A DNA stretch of 40,802 bases from Candidatus Peregrinibacteria bacterium (GTDB lineage Bacteria; Patescibacteriota; Gracilibacteria; UBA1369; LOWO2-01-FULL-3): positions 1 to 40,802 of the forward strand of contig JACQRJ010000032.1 of NCBI GenBank assembly GCA_016206505.1, read 5' to 3'. The position numbers and the translations under genes were made by a program. Numbering within the stretch: position 1 is the stretch's first letter; every line of letters starts with the position of its first letter. The notes beneath the pieces were generated by a model. The model searched no databases. It was not told where the DNA came from and was given only the letters and a program-made list of their open reading frames with translations. Positions 29,601 to 38,382 of this stretch are shown here, piece by piece.

Positions 29601-31985
29601 GCTGATACCATAAGGGATAAGGGTCTGAGGTTGGCTGTTTTGGACGTGGTGTCGGATATATGGTCAAATACAAAAGAAGGTTTAGTGAGAGGTGTCCAAA
29701 AATTGGACAAGATATATGAAAAGCTCAAAGCTTCAGGAGCATGGGAACTGCTTGGGAAAATTGCCGACAAAATTGATGAAAAGATTCACCGCTTTCATGA
29801 TGCAACTACCGCTTTTAATTTGATGCTTTTGTTTGCTGCCGCCGGAATTGCCACTATAAGCGGTTTGTTTATTTATCTTTCGACCCGTTACGACAGGGTG
29901 CGAAAGGTTTTGCGTCGTGGTGAGATGGTTATTTTTGGTTCTGATAAAGACTGGGTGATTGAGAATCCCGATGCCCACGGTAGAGTTTTAATTATAAGAT
30001 TACAGCCTATTGGCCGCGAAGACCATGTACAGGTTATAAAGAAAATTGTCAGTCTGCGTGAGCTTTTGAGATATAATCCCGAAATATGGGACAGAACTTA
30101 TGTACAAGATACATCTCAGGGACATGCTCGTAGAGATGTTCGTGTAGATCGCTCCGCCGATAGGTCCCAACGTCGTCACGAAGGGAATTTCAACAATAAA
30201 CTTAATCCTAAACAGATTTATATTTTTTCTGTTAATCGTCCTGTTGTTTTGCTTTTGGCGATAAGGAAATCTCAAAGGGTTAATTTATCCGTTTTGGAGG
30301 ATGGCAGCATAGTTCTTGAGAGTAACGGCAAAAGGCATGTAGTGCGTGTCGGTGAGGAGATGCTATTTGGCCGAGCAGATTTTGATTCTAATAATGATCA
30401 TGTTTCTGCTCAACATGTGAGGATCAAAAATTTGGGCGATGGAAAATTTGAGCTTGAGGACTGGAATTCAAAAAACGGTACGAAAGTTGAAAGTGTTGCG
30501 GATGGTAGAGGGGCTGTAGATCAAGGTGCAAGATTGGAAGGTCCTTTTACGGTGAGTCCTTCTTTGGCTGCACTATTTGCCTGGCTGGATTCTCAGGGTA
30601 CGACATATAGCGGTATGCCGGTTGAAAAAATCAAGGCGAACATAATCGCTTATATACAGGGAAATGGCAGTATTGCTCCGGATGGTATTCCCCGCATGGG
30701 CGACCTCAGGCAAAAAGCTGTTGATATTTTGACTGAATATCAGAGAGATGCTGTTCAGTCGCATCTGCAGAGATCCAAGGTGACGTATGATGTTTCAAAT
30801 ACGGTATCGCGTGTGGAGGATGCAAATTCGGCTGAAATCGAAGATACAATATCAAGATGGTTGGGAGCTAAATCTGCCGATACATCACATGGAGTGATTG
30901 TTGATGATGTGTTGGCGAATAATTTTAGAAGAGGACGTCCTCAAAAATTTGAGATTCGATTTAGAAACGGTACTACTGTGAAATTAATATTTCCTGCTCG
31001 TTGTGGAGGAGAGATGGCTCGTATACAGAGCTATGTTGCTGCAGCCGAACAATGGATCCAATTGCAATTTGGACAGTATGGTGTAAAACCAAGACAGAAT
31101 CTGACTATTTTGTTAATGGACGATGTGCCCGGCCATGGTAAAAGTGTTCGCGGTCATGCGGGTAGGGATAGTATTATCATGAGGGCGGATTCGATAGGTA
31201 CCCAGAGATTTTATGAAACTTATTTTCATGAAAGAACTCATTCTATTTTGGGAGCTCATAACATGTGGGCTCATGATGGCGGTGTTGTTGAAGGAATAGC
31301 CAATTATATGGCTGCAGATGGTGTGAAATCTTTGGGGTTTGTAAATCCTGAGGTTATGAAGATTTCCGGAAGGCGTGGTCGCGTGGCTGATGCAGTTCTG
31401 GATAATGTACGTAGTGGCATGTCATATTTCCAAGCTTTGAAACTCTATTTTGAGCAATTTCATAACAAAACTGATTATGATTTGAATTATGAATATGGTC
31501 AGGCTTTTACGGCAGCATTTATAGAGCATTTTCATGGCAATATTGCTGTGTTTCTGGAACTTTATGCGGCGTTGGGAAAAAGTGAATTCAGAAGTGGTGG
31601 ACGCCCGGTAAATGAAATGTATGCCGGAGCGATGCGTGCTATAGGCTTATCCAGTGATGATATCACCTCTATTCTTCATGAAACTGCCGGTAAATTGATG
31701 TTGAGAGCGCATAAAGGGCAAGAGCTTTTTGATATGATAATCAGCCAGAGTCCCAGTGAAATACATGCGATTTTGGATCAGCAGAGTCTTGCTACAATAT
31801 TTGGTCTTGATAGTCCGACTTTGGCCGAACTGGAGGCTCATGTTGAGGATGCGAAAAGGTATGTGCATGGAAGGCGGGCGGGACGTGCAAGCATTCAGGC
31901 TTTTATTCAAATTTTGGATGTTAAGCTTGGTGAAATAAAAAGTAGTCGGGGTATGGGACTGCGTACTCAAATGCGTTACGAATAA
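26700..31985 (+). CDS. Giant multidomain protein: helical N-terminus, membrane segments, FHA domain, HExxH metallopeptidase-like C-terminus
   Basis: Uninterrupted 1761-codon ORF. FHA VVRVGEEMLFGRADFDSNNDHVSAQHVRIKNLGDGKFELEDWNSKNGTKVE (about 30270-30495); YFHERTHSILGAHNMW...VVEGIANYM (HERTH codons 31227-31241); TM GPIIITAVACAGAIAGGYLLLPLLAK and FNLMLLFAAAGIATISGLFIYL. Confidence 0.9.
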   Translation: MTSFERQKVGDEIKRVGQVVRETPLEAARKQEIVDVYLKRTQDLLDLVDSLDANDPLRQTVLRYLLDNLARLDKDALIKELDVYRERIDQFYREVLARKEKVSGWRSGFQKNLNQDFVAVFGVEIPGDVRDKLYVMPEKGTEAFRYAMGQLIRAGKNTVHGKEIFGRHWSMFREALDFAVAGKFDQAAIIINKLIIIVLDSGKAKEHEAGQENLKLRAREVLALKKQGISKAYGEFLKLKEPLDFEITAYLHAKDIPKFAKLTAERMFKIRSLQLSQARMVQKVFIARDAYFNEAPAELTANEKYDLFCDGVGLPKTFTIRDFRVVGPEGEIDERSKQSYVPGTVLDNNLEIPLDLHSSFYKRLFEKLEYNQLYASKEAFLRTHDPKYEKSARKFFEVEENGGVKTADCLRKQVIAGADIAPDVKRRVEKAMKSKMDKTVKDFSKLQSDLAKADPYVIHDKSREFYLALSSEKKDGVLELAKLIDPRLAADNPGNKAILDLYENFTSVYMARTVQLSQDAMTKHPKILADIADVTSYMSDASGFMEATMRTFKDMQKTGEGIGDQFLGGLRYRATQLYHDPRREKIYSKLYGKPFFDAYKTKSAKDSTEFDRQMEIVWSGMSKMYKEAPRFASDVGRLCSKVMKMEGDPSTFLDYLESMRGPIIITAVACAGAIAGGYLLLPLLAKGGALASAGFLTKLVATSITTGVTAGIGSMAGVALVTGRVDHMDSWQKNLLTLGQSVGMQALAGVGGAVLGRGMASLGKVIANKSPFWGTRVTAYAKNYADVMLARSVSVRTGGFFSRFKDFFVRLGEETSEELLEDMFETVGKAISADNPVLGFVCMLIPSSTRTARGVFLQSNGKFTAAPGVDVHVTERGLDIQYGSIDSVLALLRSKKAPAQLIASLEQGGEVDADFDGVRIRVKPTPAASASAAPVAPTDTSRARDTDVARSEPEPGDTGDIGQVKTLADTIRDKGLRLAVLDVVSDIWSNTKEGLVRGVQKLDKIYEKLKASGAWELLGKIADKIDEKIHRFHDATTAFNLMLLFAAAGIATISGLFIYLSTRYDRVRKVLRRGEMVIFGSDKDWVIENPDAHGRVLIIRLQPIGREDHVQVIKKIVSLRELLRYNPEIWDRTYVQDTSQGHARRDVRVDRSADRSQRRHEGNFNNKLNPKQIYIFSVNRPVVLLLAIRKSQRVNLSVLEDGSIVLESNGKRHVVRVGEEMLFGRADFDSNNDHVSAQHVRIKNLGDGKFELEDWNSKNGTKVESVADGRGAVDQGARLEGPFTVSPSLAALFAWLDSQGTTYSGMPVEKIKANIIAYIQGNGSIAPDGIPRMGDLRQKAVDILTEYQRDAVQSHLQRSKVTYDVSNTVSRVEDANSAEIEDTISRWLGAKSADTSHGVIVDDVLANNFRRGRPQKFEIRFRNGTTVKLIFPARCGGEMARIQSYVAAAEQWIQLQFGQYGVKPRQNLTILLMDDVPGHGKSVRGHAGRDSIIMRADSIGTQRFYETYFHERTHSILGAHNMWAHDGGVVEGIANYMAADGVKSLGFVNPEVMKISGRRGRVADAVLDNVRSGMSYFQALKLYFEQFHNKTDYDLNYEYGQAFTAAFIEHFHGNIAVFLELYAALGKSEFRSGGRPVNEMYAGAMRAIGLSSDDITSILHETAGKLMLRAHKGQELFDMIISQSPSEIHAILDQQSLATIFGLDSPTLAELEAHVEDAKRYVHGRRAGRASIQAFIQILDVKLGEIKSSRGMGLRTQMRYE
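27262..27291. repeat. Perfect inverted repeat, 14-bp arms with 2-nt centre, inside the giant ORF
   Basis: CAATTATAATCAAT-AA-ATTGATTATAATTG. Confidence 0.9.
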
Positions 31986-32001
31986 TTTAACTAAATTTTT
32001 T

Positions 32002-32451
32002 ATGACAAGAGCGGACTGTGGTGAAGTATTCGAACCTTTGAAGGCGGCTGTGGATCCGACATATCTTTTCAGTCATGTCGATGCTGCACGTGCTTTTGCG
32101 GATGAAGCTTTGGATTTGAAGCGGCCTGATTTTGTTCAGGCTTTAAAGATTAAAGGTGTGCTTAAGGAGCGGGTCGATTTTCGATTGCTTTTGCAGGCGC
32201 TTGACTGTGATCGAGCTTGTCGTGATGAGGTTTTGTTTTATCTGAGCAGGGTTAGTGTGCATGAACTTGAAGGGCAGGTTATTGAGTTTATAAACATCGA
32301 ATTAGAGCGTGATGGGGAGCCTGATGCGGCTATTTACTGGATGATTCGGGCATTGGTTTGTATGAATACTAAAACTGCAAGATTTTTTCTTGACGGATTG
32401 AGGAATCATCCAAAGATTAGGGGAGATGAGGTGCTTGCTGCGCTTGTTTGA
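32002..32451 (+). CDS. Hypothetical alpha-helical protein (149 aa), probably co-transcribed with giant gene
   Basis: 16 nt downstream of giant ORF, same strand; MTRADCGEVFEPLKAAVDPTYLFSHVDAARAFADEALDLKRPDFVQALKIKGVLKERVDF... Confidence 0.65.
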   Translation: MTRADCGEVFEPLKAAVDPTYLFSHVDAARAFADEALDLKRPDFVQALKIKGVLKERVDFRLLLQALDCDRACRDEVLFYLSRVSVHELEGQVIEFINIELERDGEPDAAIYWMIRALVCMNTKTARFFLDGLRNHPKIRGDEVLAALV

Positions 32452-32485
32452 TGCCTTATTTTGCTCTTTGTGCTAAGATTTTGTC

Positions 32486-33811
32486 ATGTACGATCTTTTG
32501 ATAAAAAATTGCGGGCAGGTGGTGACGATGAGTGGGAGTATGCCGAGATGTGGCAAGGAGATGCGCGAACTTGCTGTAATTGAGGATGGATTTGTGGCTT
32601 GTGAAGGGGAGAGGATTGTTGCAGTGGGTTTTATGGGCGATTTTGAAAAGAAGAGTGGATATTTTGAAGGGAAAATCGGAAAAAAAACGAGAATTATTGA
32701 TGCCGGGGGCAAAGTTTTATTGCCGGGTTTGATTGATTGTCATACGCATCTGATTTTTGCGGGAAATCGGGCGGGGGAGTGGCGGGAGAAACTTGCGGGG
32801 AAGTCTTATCTGGAAATTTTGGCCGGTGGAGGAGGAATTTTGAGCACAGTAATGGCGACACGGGCGGCTTTGAAGAAAGATTTGCTGCGGAGCGGACTTT
32901 CGCATTTGCGGGAGATGTTGGCTTATGGCGTGACTACTGTGGAAATTAAAAGTGGATATGGTTTGGATTTGGAAAGTGAAATGAAAATTCTTGATGTGGC
33001 CGGTGAGCTTGGGCGGGTGCAGCCTGTTTGCGTGGTGAGAACTTTTTTGGGCGCGCATGTGGTGGGGCCGGAATTTCGCGGAGAGGAGGGCGGAAGTGCT
33101 TCCGATGCCGCGCGATATTTGAAATATCTGGTGCAAAAAGTTTTGCCGGAGGTTAGGGGCAAGGCGGATTTTGTGGATATTTTTTGCGAGAAAGGCGCTT
33201 TTGATCTGAAGCAGAGCGAAAAATACTTGAGGGCGGCGCGTGAGATGGGTTTTGGTGTGAAAATTCATGCGGAGCAGATAAACAATCTTGGCGGCTGCAA
33301 AATGGCTTGCAAGCTTGGTGCAGCGAGTTTTGATCACTGCGATCATTTGACTGTTGCGGATATTAAAGCGCTTGGAAAACTGAGCAAAGGGGCAAAAGGC
33401 GGCAAAAAAGCCAATTTTTGCAATGAGCCGGTAGCGGTGCTGCTTCCTCTCGTTCCGCTTTTTTTGCGTGAGCATGTTTTTGCCGACGGTAGGGCAATGA
33501 TTGACAATGGCCTTGCCGTTGCGGTTTCCACCGATTTCAATCCCGGATCCTGTCCAAGTAAAAATATTTTTCTGGCGATGAGTATGGCGTGTTTAAAAAT
33601 GGGGCTGCTTCCCGAGGAGGCTTTGACGGCCGTGACTGTAAATGCGGCAGCGGCTCTTAGGCTTTTTGATCGCGGAGTTATCGAAAAAGGCAAACGCGCC
33701 GATCTTGTTTTGTTTGATGTGCAAAATTATCAGGAAATTCCTTATTGGATGGGGGATAGCAAGGTTGCAAAAGTGGTTTGTGGAGGGAAGGTTGTTTTGA
33801 CTGCCAGTTAG
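32486..33811 (+). CDS. hutI: Imidazolonepropionase
   Basis: LPGLIDCHTHLIFAGNRAGEWREKLAGKSYLEILAGGGGILSTV...VKIHAEQINNLGGCKMACKLGAASFDHCDHLT...VAVSTDFNPGSCPSKN. Confidence 0.95.
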   Translation: MYDLLIKNCGQVVTMSGSMPRCGKEMRELAVIEDGFVACEGERIVAVGFMGDFEKKSGYFEGKIGKKTRIIDAGGKVLLPGLIDCHTHLIFAGNRAGEWREKLAGKSYLEILAGGGGILSTVMATRAALKKDLLRSGLSHLREMLAYGVTTVEIKSGYGLDLESEMKILDVAGELGRVQPVCVVRTFLGAHVVGPEFRGEEGGSASDAARYLKYLVQKVLPEVRGKADFVDIFCEKGAFDLKQSEKYLRAAREMGFGVKIHAEQINNLGGCKMACKLGAASFDHCDHLTVADIKALGKLSKGAKGGKKANFCNEPVAVLLPLVPLFLREHVFADGRAMIDNGLAVAVSTDFNPGSCPSKNIFLAMSMACLKMGLLPEEALTAVTVNAAAALRLFDRGVIEKGKRADLVLFDVQNYQEIPYWMGDSKVAKVVCGGKVVLTAS

Positions 33812-33863
33812 TTGAATTAAAATTTCTAAATTCCGTTCCCGGGAATGTTTTTGGCAAATTTTT

Positions 33864-34382
33864 CTACAAATAAACTGGTTCATTCCCATTTGCACAGGGG
33901 GCGGAGTTATTGCGAACGGTATCGATGACGTACTGATCGTTTTCGTATTTACTCAAAATTGTCATCATCAGGGTGTCGTTGTTCACAGGCAAATCATGTT
34001 TTCTGTATGCGGCATCGATGGATTCCTTGAGGCGTTGAGTGTCTTCGAGAATTTTTTGATCTATGTAAATCAGGCATGTGAAATCGATATTTGCATTGAT
34101 GAAAGCCTTTTTCTGATCTTCTTCGGAGAGATTTTTGAAATTTTCATTGATTTTTTTTGCGGTTTCAAGGGCTGCTTGCTGCTCAGTGGTAAGTGCATTT
34201 TCGCTTCCTAATGTGTCGGAATTTTCACCGATTGTTGCGTCTGTATTCTCGTCTAAAGTCGAGGAAGAATCTGTAGTAGTTGTAGAATCGTCTGCTTTTT
34301 TTCGCGGTTCGCAATTTTTGAAAAGAAAAACGGCGCCAACAATAATAACAATGATTATTAGTACTGGAAGAAGACGTTTCAT
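33864..34382 (-). CDS. Hypothetical secreted/membrane-anchored protein
   Basis: N-terminal LLPVLIIIVIIVGAVFLFKNC followed by Ser/Thr/Asp-rich linker. Confidence 0.6.
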   Translation of the reverse strand: MKRLLPVLIIIVIIVGAVFLFKNCEPRKKADDSTTTTDSSSTLDENTDATIGENSDTLGSENALTTEQQAALETAKKINENFKNLSEEDQKKAFINANIDFTCLIYIDQKILEDTQRLKESIDAAYRKHDLPVNNDTLMMTILSKYENDQYVIDTVRNNSAPCANGNEPVYL

Positions 34383-34514
34383 GTGACTATTGTCGGAGTT
34401 TTTTCAGAAAAATGCAATGGGCAGAGTGGCCTTCCATTTCTCTCATTGCTCAGAATCGCCACTGCCAAGCAGTTGGCTCAATTCGCAATTCGATAAATGC
34501 AAAGCCCTCTGCCT

Positions 34515-35132
34515 TTACTTTTTATGTTTCAACTTCTCATATTCTCTCTGAAAAAAGCGGACAGCATTCAAGCATTCTTTGGCTTTTTGATTGTCCGGTT
34601 CGATTTGAAGAGTTTTTTTGAATAAAAGCGCTGCGCGATCGAAATCTTTTTCATTGAGATACAAAACACCGATGTCGTTTAAAATCAACGGATCGTTTGG
34701 CGCAAGGAAAAGAGATCTTTCAAGAATTATCACGCCTCTTTTGTTCTGGCCGGAATGATACATGCTCCAGCCCAAACAGCGTAAAATTTCCGGATGATTC
34801 GGATATGCTTTGTCGGCATGCTCCAAAAGTTCTACGGATTCTTTCCACTGGCCGGTGCAGGAATATACAAAACCGAGCAAATAATTTGCGTTGGCACTTT
34901 GTTTATTGATTTTTAAAGCTTGTTTCAAAGCTTTTTCGGATTTGTCGTATTGGCGAAGACTCAAATAATTGTCGCCGATTTCTTCATAGGCCTCCACACA
35001 TTTAAGATCCGATGTCAGAATTTTTTCGCAAAGTCTGATGGCTTCGAGATGTTTTCCTTCGTTCTTTTTCTTGTCAGCCTCTTCGATGAGAGGATGAACG
35101 GCCGTGTCGGAACTTTTATATGAGTCGCCCAT
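34515..35132 (-). CDS. TPR-repeat protein
   Basis: VEAYEEIGDNYLSLRQYDKSEKALKQALKINKQSANANYLLGFVYSCTGQWKESVELLEHA...NDIGVLYLNEKDFDRAALLFKKTLQIEPDNQKAKECL. Confidence 0.85.
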   Translation of the reverse strand: MGDSYKSSDTAVHPLIEEADKKKNEGKHLEAIRLCEKILTSDLKCVEAYEEIGDNYLSLRQYDKSEKALKQALKINKQSANANYLLGFVYSCTGQWKESVELLEHADKAYPNHPEILRCLGWSMYHSGQNKRGVIILERSLFLAPNDPLILNDIGVLYLNEKDFDRAALLFKKTLQIEPDNQKAKECLNAVRFFQREYEKLKHKK

Positions 35133-35214
35133 GATTTTTGTTTTTATTTTTTGTTTTTGATTTGCCTTAAGACCATTCTTTCTTTAAGCAAATCTAGGTA
35201 TTCTACCTGAAAAT

Positions 35215-36069
35215 TTATTTCATATCAAGCCCTTTGAGGTATTTTGCGAAAGGAGTTTTTAATTCGGAGTGTTTTAAACCGAAATGTACGACTGCTTGAA
35301 GATAGCCGAGTTTGTCGCCGGTATCAAATCTTTTGCCTTCTATAAGGCAAGTATTGATGTCTGAAATTTTGATGAATTCGCTCATTCCGTCGATGAGGCG
35401 CAGTTCTCTGTCTTTGACTTTTTTTGAGGCGAGAGTTTCTAAAAGTTCGGGAGTGATGATGTATTTTCCGGTGATGGCGAGATTACTTTTTGCTTTTTTT
35501 GGCGAAGGTTTTTCGGTTAAAGATTTTACTTTGCCGGAATTTTTTTCGGTTTCGACGATGCCGTATTTTTCAGTTTCAGTTAACGGGATTTTTGTCACGG
35601 CAATGATTGGCGTTTTGAATTTCTCATATTCTTTAAGCATTTGAGCCAATGGCGGAATTTTGCTGTCCCAGATATCGTCTCCAAAAAGTATGGCGACAGG
35701 TTCATCTTTGACGAGTTCTTTGGCGCAGAGGATTGCGTGTCCGTCACCATGTGGGAAAGGTTGGCGCACATAGACAAATTTTGCCATGTTTTCGATTCGT
35801 TCGATTTCTTTGAGCAATGCTTTTTTGCCGTTTTTTTGTAAATGTGCATGCAGTTCAAAAGAATGGTCGAAGTAATCTTCAATTGATCTTTTGCCGCGGC
35901 CGGTAACGATAATTATTTCTTCGATGCCGCTTTTTACCGCTTCTTCAACAAGATAATGAATACAGGGTTTATCCACGATCGGCAGCATTTCTTTTGGTTG
36001 GGATTTTGTAGCCGGCAAAAATCTCGTACCGAGTCCGGCGGCCGGAATGATCGCTTTTTTGATTCTCAT
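35215..36069 (-). CDS. galU: UTP--glucose-1-phosphate uridylyltransferase
   Basis: KAIIPAAGLGTRFLPATKSQPKEMLPIVDKPCIHYLVEEAVKSGIEEIIIVTGRGKRSIEDYFD. Confidence 0.96.
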   Translation of the reverse strand: MRIKKAIIPAAGLGTRFLPATKSQPKEMLPIVDKPCIHYLVEEAVKSGIEEIIIVTGRGKRSIEDYFDHSFELHAHLQKNGKKALLKEIERIENMAKFVYVRQPFPHGDGHAILCAKELVKDEPVAILFGDDIWDSKIPPLAQMLKEYEKFKTPIIAVTKIPLTETEKYGIVETEKNSGKVKSLTEKPSPKKAKSNLAITGKYIITPELLETLASKKVKDRELRLIDGMSEFIKISDINTCLIEGKRFDTGDKLGYLQAVVHFGLKHSELKTPFAKYLKGLDMK

Positions 36070-36071
36070 CT

Positions 36072-36461
36072 TTAAGCTTTAATCTTAATGATCTGGGTTT
36101 TTTCTTTTTCTGTTTTTGGGATGCGAATTTCCAAAACATTTTTTTCAAAAGAAGCTTTGATGTTTTTTGTATCTGCTTCCAATGGCAGGACAATAGAGCG
36201 GGAAAAATTTCCCCAGAAACATTCTTTGGTATAATAATTGTCTTCCGGTACATCTTCGCCAAGTTCACGGTCGCCCTTTATTATCAAAACATCGTCTGTA
36301 ACGGCTATGTGCAGATCTTCTTTATTTACTCCAGCGATCGGAGCCTTGATAACTATTTCACCATCGGTCTGCCAAATATCGAGTGCGAGTTGGCCGACTT
36401 CTTTTTTCATCGGCTTGTCGTCGTTTGGCAGTGGATGAATTTTGATGCTGGTGTTGTTCAT
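36072..36461 (-). CDS. Hsp20/alpha-crystallin family chaperone
   Basis: GQLALDIWQTDGEIVIKAPIAGVNKEDLHIAVTDDVLIIKGDRE...YYTKECFWGNFSRSIVLPLEADTKNIKASFEKNVLEIRIPK. Confidence 0.92.
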   Translation of the reverse strand: MNNTSIKIHPLPNDDKPMKKEVGQLALDIWQTDGEIVIKAPIAGVNKEDLHIAVTDDVLIIKGDRELGEDVPEDNYYTKECFWGNFSRSIVLPLEADTKNIKASFEKNVLEIRIPKTEKEKTQIIKIKA

Positions 36462-36463
36462 AT

Positions 36464-38344
36464 TTATTCAGCTTTTGCGACGGCTTTGGTTATAGATTCA
36501 TGCGCTTTTTTTGGGACTTTCATATTTTTGAAATATTCCTTGAATTCTTCGGCGGTCATGTTTTCTTTTTTGATGAGATCTTCGGAAATTTTTTCGATCA
36601 GTGCTTTGTGTTTGTTGATTATTTCTTTACATTGTCTGTAGGCTTTGTGGATCACTTTTTGAACAAGTTCATCTATTTTTGAAGCGTATTGTTCGGAATA
36701 ATTTTTTACATGGCCGAAATCACGTCCGAGAAAAACTTCGTCCTGATCTGAACCGAAAGTAACCGGCCCCAGTTCGCTCATGCCATATTTTGTAATCATC
36801 GCTCTGGCCATTTTCGCCACTTTTTGCAGGTCGGATGAAGGGCCAGTAGATGTTTCCCCAAAGAAAATTTCTTCGGTGACATAGCCGCCCAAAGCCATGC
36901 AAAGATCGTCTTCAAAATGACTTTGGGAAACATAATTTTTTTCTTCTTCGGGACGGGACCAGGTGACGCCGCCGGCGGAACCGCGGGAAATAATAGATAC
37001 TTTATGGATCGGATCGCAATTTGGCAATAAATGGCCGACAATTGCGTGGCCAACTTCGTGATATGCTGTGAGTTTTTTTTCTTTGTCGGACATGACACGG
37101 GTTTTTCTTTCGGGACCGAGTACGACTTTTTCGATGGAGGCTTCGATTTCTTTCATCGTGATGTATTTCTTGTCCTGTTTTGCTGCAAGAATAGCGGCTT
37201 CATTCATAAGATTTTCAAGATCGGCGCCGCTAAAACCGATGGTTCCTTTGGCTATGTGGGCGAGATCAACATGTTTTGAAAGCGGTTTTTTGCGGCTGTG
37301 AACTTTTAGAATCGCTTCGCGTGCTTTCAAGTCCGGCATGCCGACAATTACACGGCGATCAAAACGGCCCGGTCGAAGCAGTGCGGGATCGAGAATGTCC
37401 GGACGGTTTGTGGCTGCGATTACTATGACGTTAGTTCCTGTTTCAAAGCCGTCCATTTCGGTAAGGATTTGGTTTAAAGTTTGTTCGCGTTCATCATGTC
37501 CTCCTCCCATTCCTGCACCACGATGGCGGCCCACTGCGTCAATTTCATCGATAAAAATGATGCATGGAGCATTGCGCTTTGCTTTGGTAAAAAGATCTCT
37601 TACGCGGGAAGCGCCGACACCGACAAACATTTCGACAAATTCGGAACCGGAAATACTGAAATATGGTACATCCGCTTCGCCGGCTACGGCTCTTGCAAGC
37701 AAAGTTTTGCCGGTTCCAGGTTGGCCGACAAGCATTACGCCTTTTGGAATTTTGGCGCCCATTTTGCGGTATTTTTGCGGATGTTTTAAAAAGTCCACGA
37801 TTTCAACGAGTTCTTCCTTAGCTTCATCGGCTCCGGCTACGTCTTCAAAAAGTGTTTTTTCTTTATTTTTGTCATAAGTTTTTGCGCGACTTTTGCCGAA
37901 AGAAAGAGCTTGATTGTTGGCTCCCTGAGCCGAGCGCATCATGAAAACGAAAAAAGCTATTATAAGGATAAATGGGATCATCCCTATAAGGAGGTCTGTC
38001 CAAAAAGCATTGGTTTCCGTATCTTCGATGCTGATTGGTAGTGCTGAAATAGTTTCATTTTTGACTCCGGCCTGCCCTAAAAGTTCATAAACGCTGATGC
38101 CCGGTTCCTTGAAAACATGTTGTTTGGTGCCGTCCACAAGTTCGATATTGATGCGATTACTGGAAACTATCAAAGAATGAATCGTGCCGGAACTGACTTC
38201 TTCGACAAAATTATTGAGACTGATTTCCGTTGAGGTTTTACCGCCGTTATTGAACATCATGGTTAAAGCGGCTACAAAGAGCGCAATAATGACCAATGAC
38301 ATTAAAGTGGTTCGCGGTTTTTTGGGGACTGGTAAAGTTGCCAT
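36464..38344 (-). CDS. ftsH: ATP-dependent zinc metalloprotease FtsH
   Basis: [51 protein letters not shown]...[14 protein letters not shown]...[15 protein letters not shown]. Confidence 0.98.
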   Translation of the reverse strand: MATLPVPKKPRTTLMSLVIIALFVAALTMMFNNGGKTSTEISLNNFVEEVSSGTIHSLIVSSNRINIELVDGTKQHVFKEPGISVYELLGQAGVKNETISALPISIEDTETNAFWTDLLIGMIPFILIIAFFVFMMRSAQGANNQALSFGKSRAKTYDKNKEKTLFEDVAGADEAKEELVEIVDFLKHPQKYRKMGAKIPKGVMLVGQPGTGKTLLARAVAGEADVPYFSISGSEFVEMFVGVGASRVRDLFTKAKRNAPCIIFIDEIDAVGRHRGAGMGGGHDEREQTLNQILTEMDGFETGTNVIVIAATNRPDILDPALLRPGRFDRRVIVGMPDLKAREAILKVHSRKKPLSKHVDLAHIAKGTIGFSGADLENLMNEAAILAAKQDKKYITMKEIEASIEKVVLGPERKTRVMSDKEKKLTAYHEVGHAIVGHLLPNCDPIHKVSIISRGSAGGVTWSRPEEEKNYVSQSHFEDDLCMALGGYVTEEIFFGETSTGPSSDLQKVAKMARAMITKYGMSELGPVTFGSDQDEVFLGRDFGHVKNYSEQYASKIDELVQKVIHKAYRQCKEIINKHKALIEKISEDLIKKENMTAEEFKEYFKNMKVPKKAHESITKAVAKAE

Positions 38345-38382
38345 GAGTGCATTTTGGACTTTTTCAGGCTAATTTTCAAGCC

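Noticed and set aside
32717-33475. 252-aa minus-strand ORF within hutI
   Set aside because: Antisense to confidently identified hutI; translation is rich in Lys/Arg/His/Ser as expected of a shadow ORF
33835-33850. TTCCCGGGAA palindrome near hutI 3' end and similar TTCCCGGGA at 22130
   Set aside because: Short (10 bp or less) and plausibly coincidental; no spacing or gene context in common
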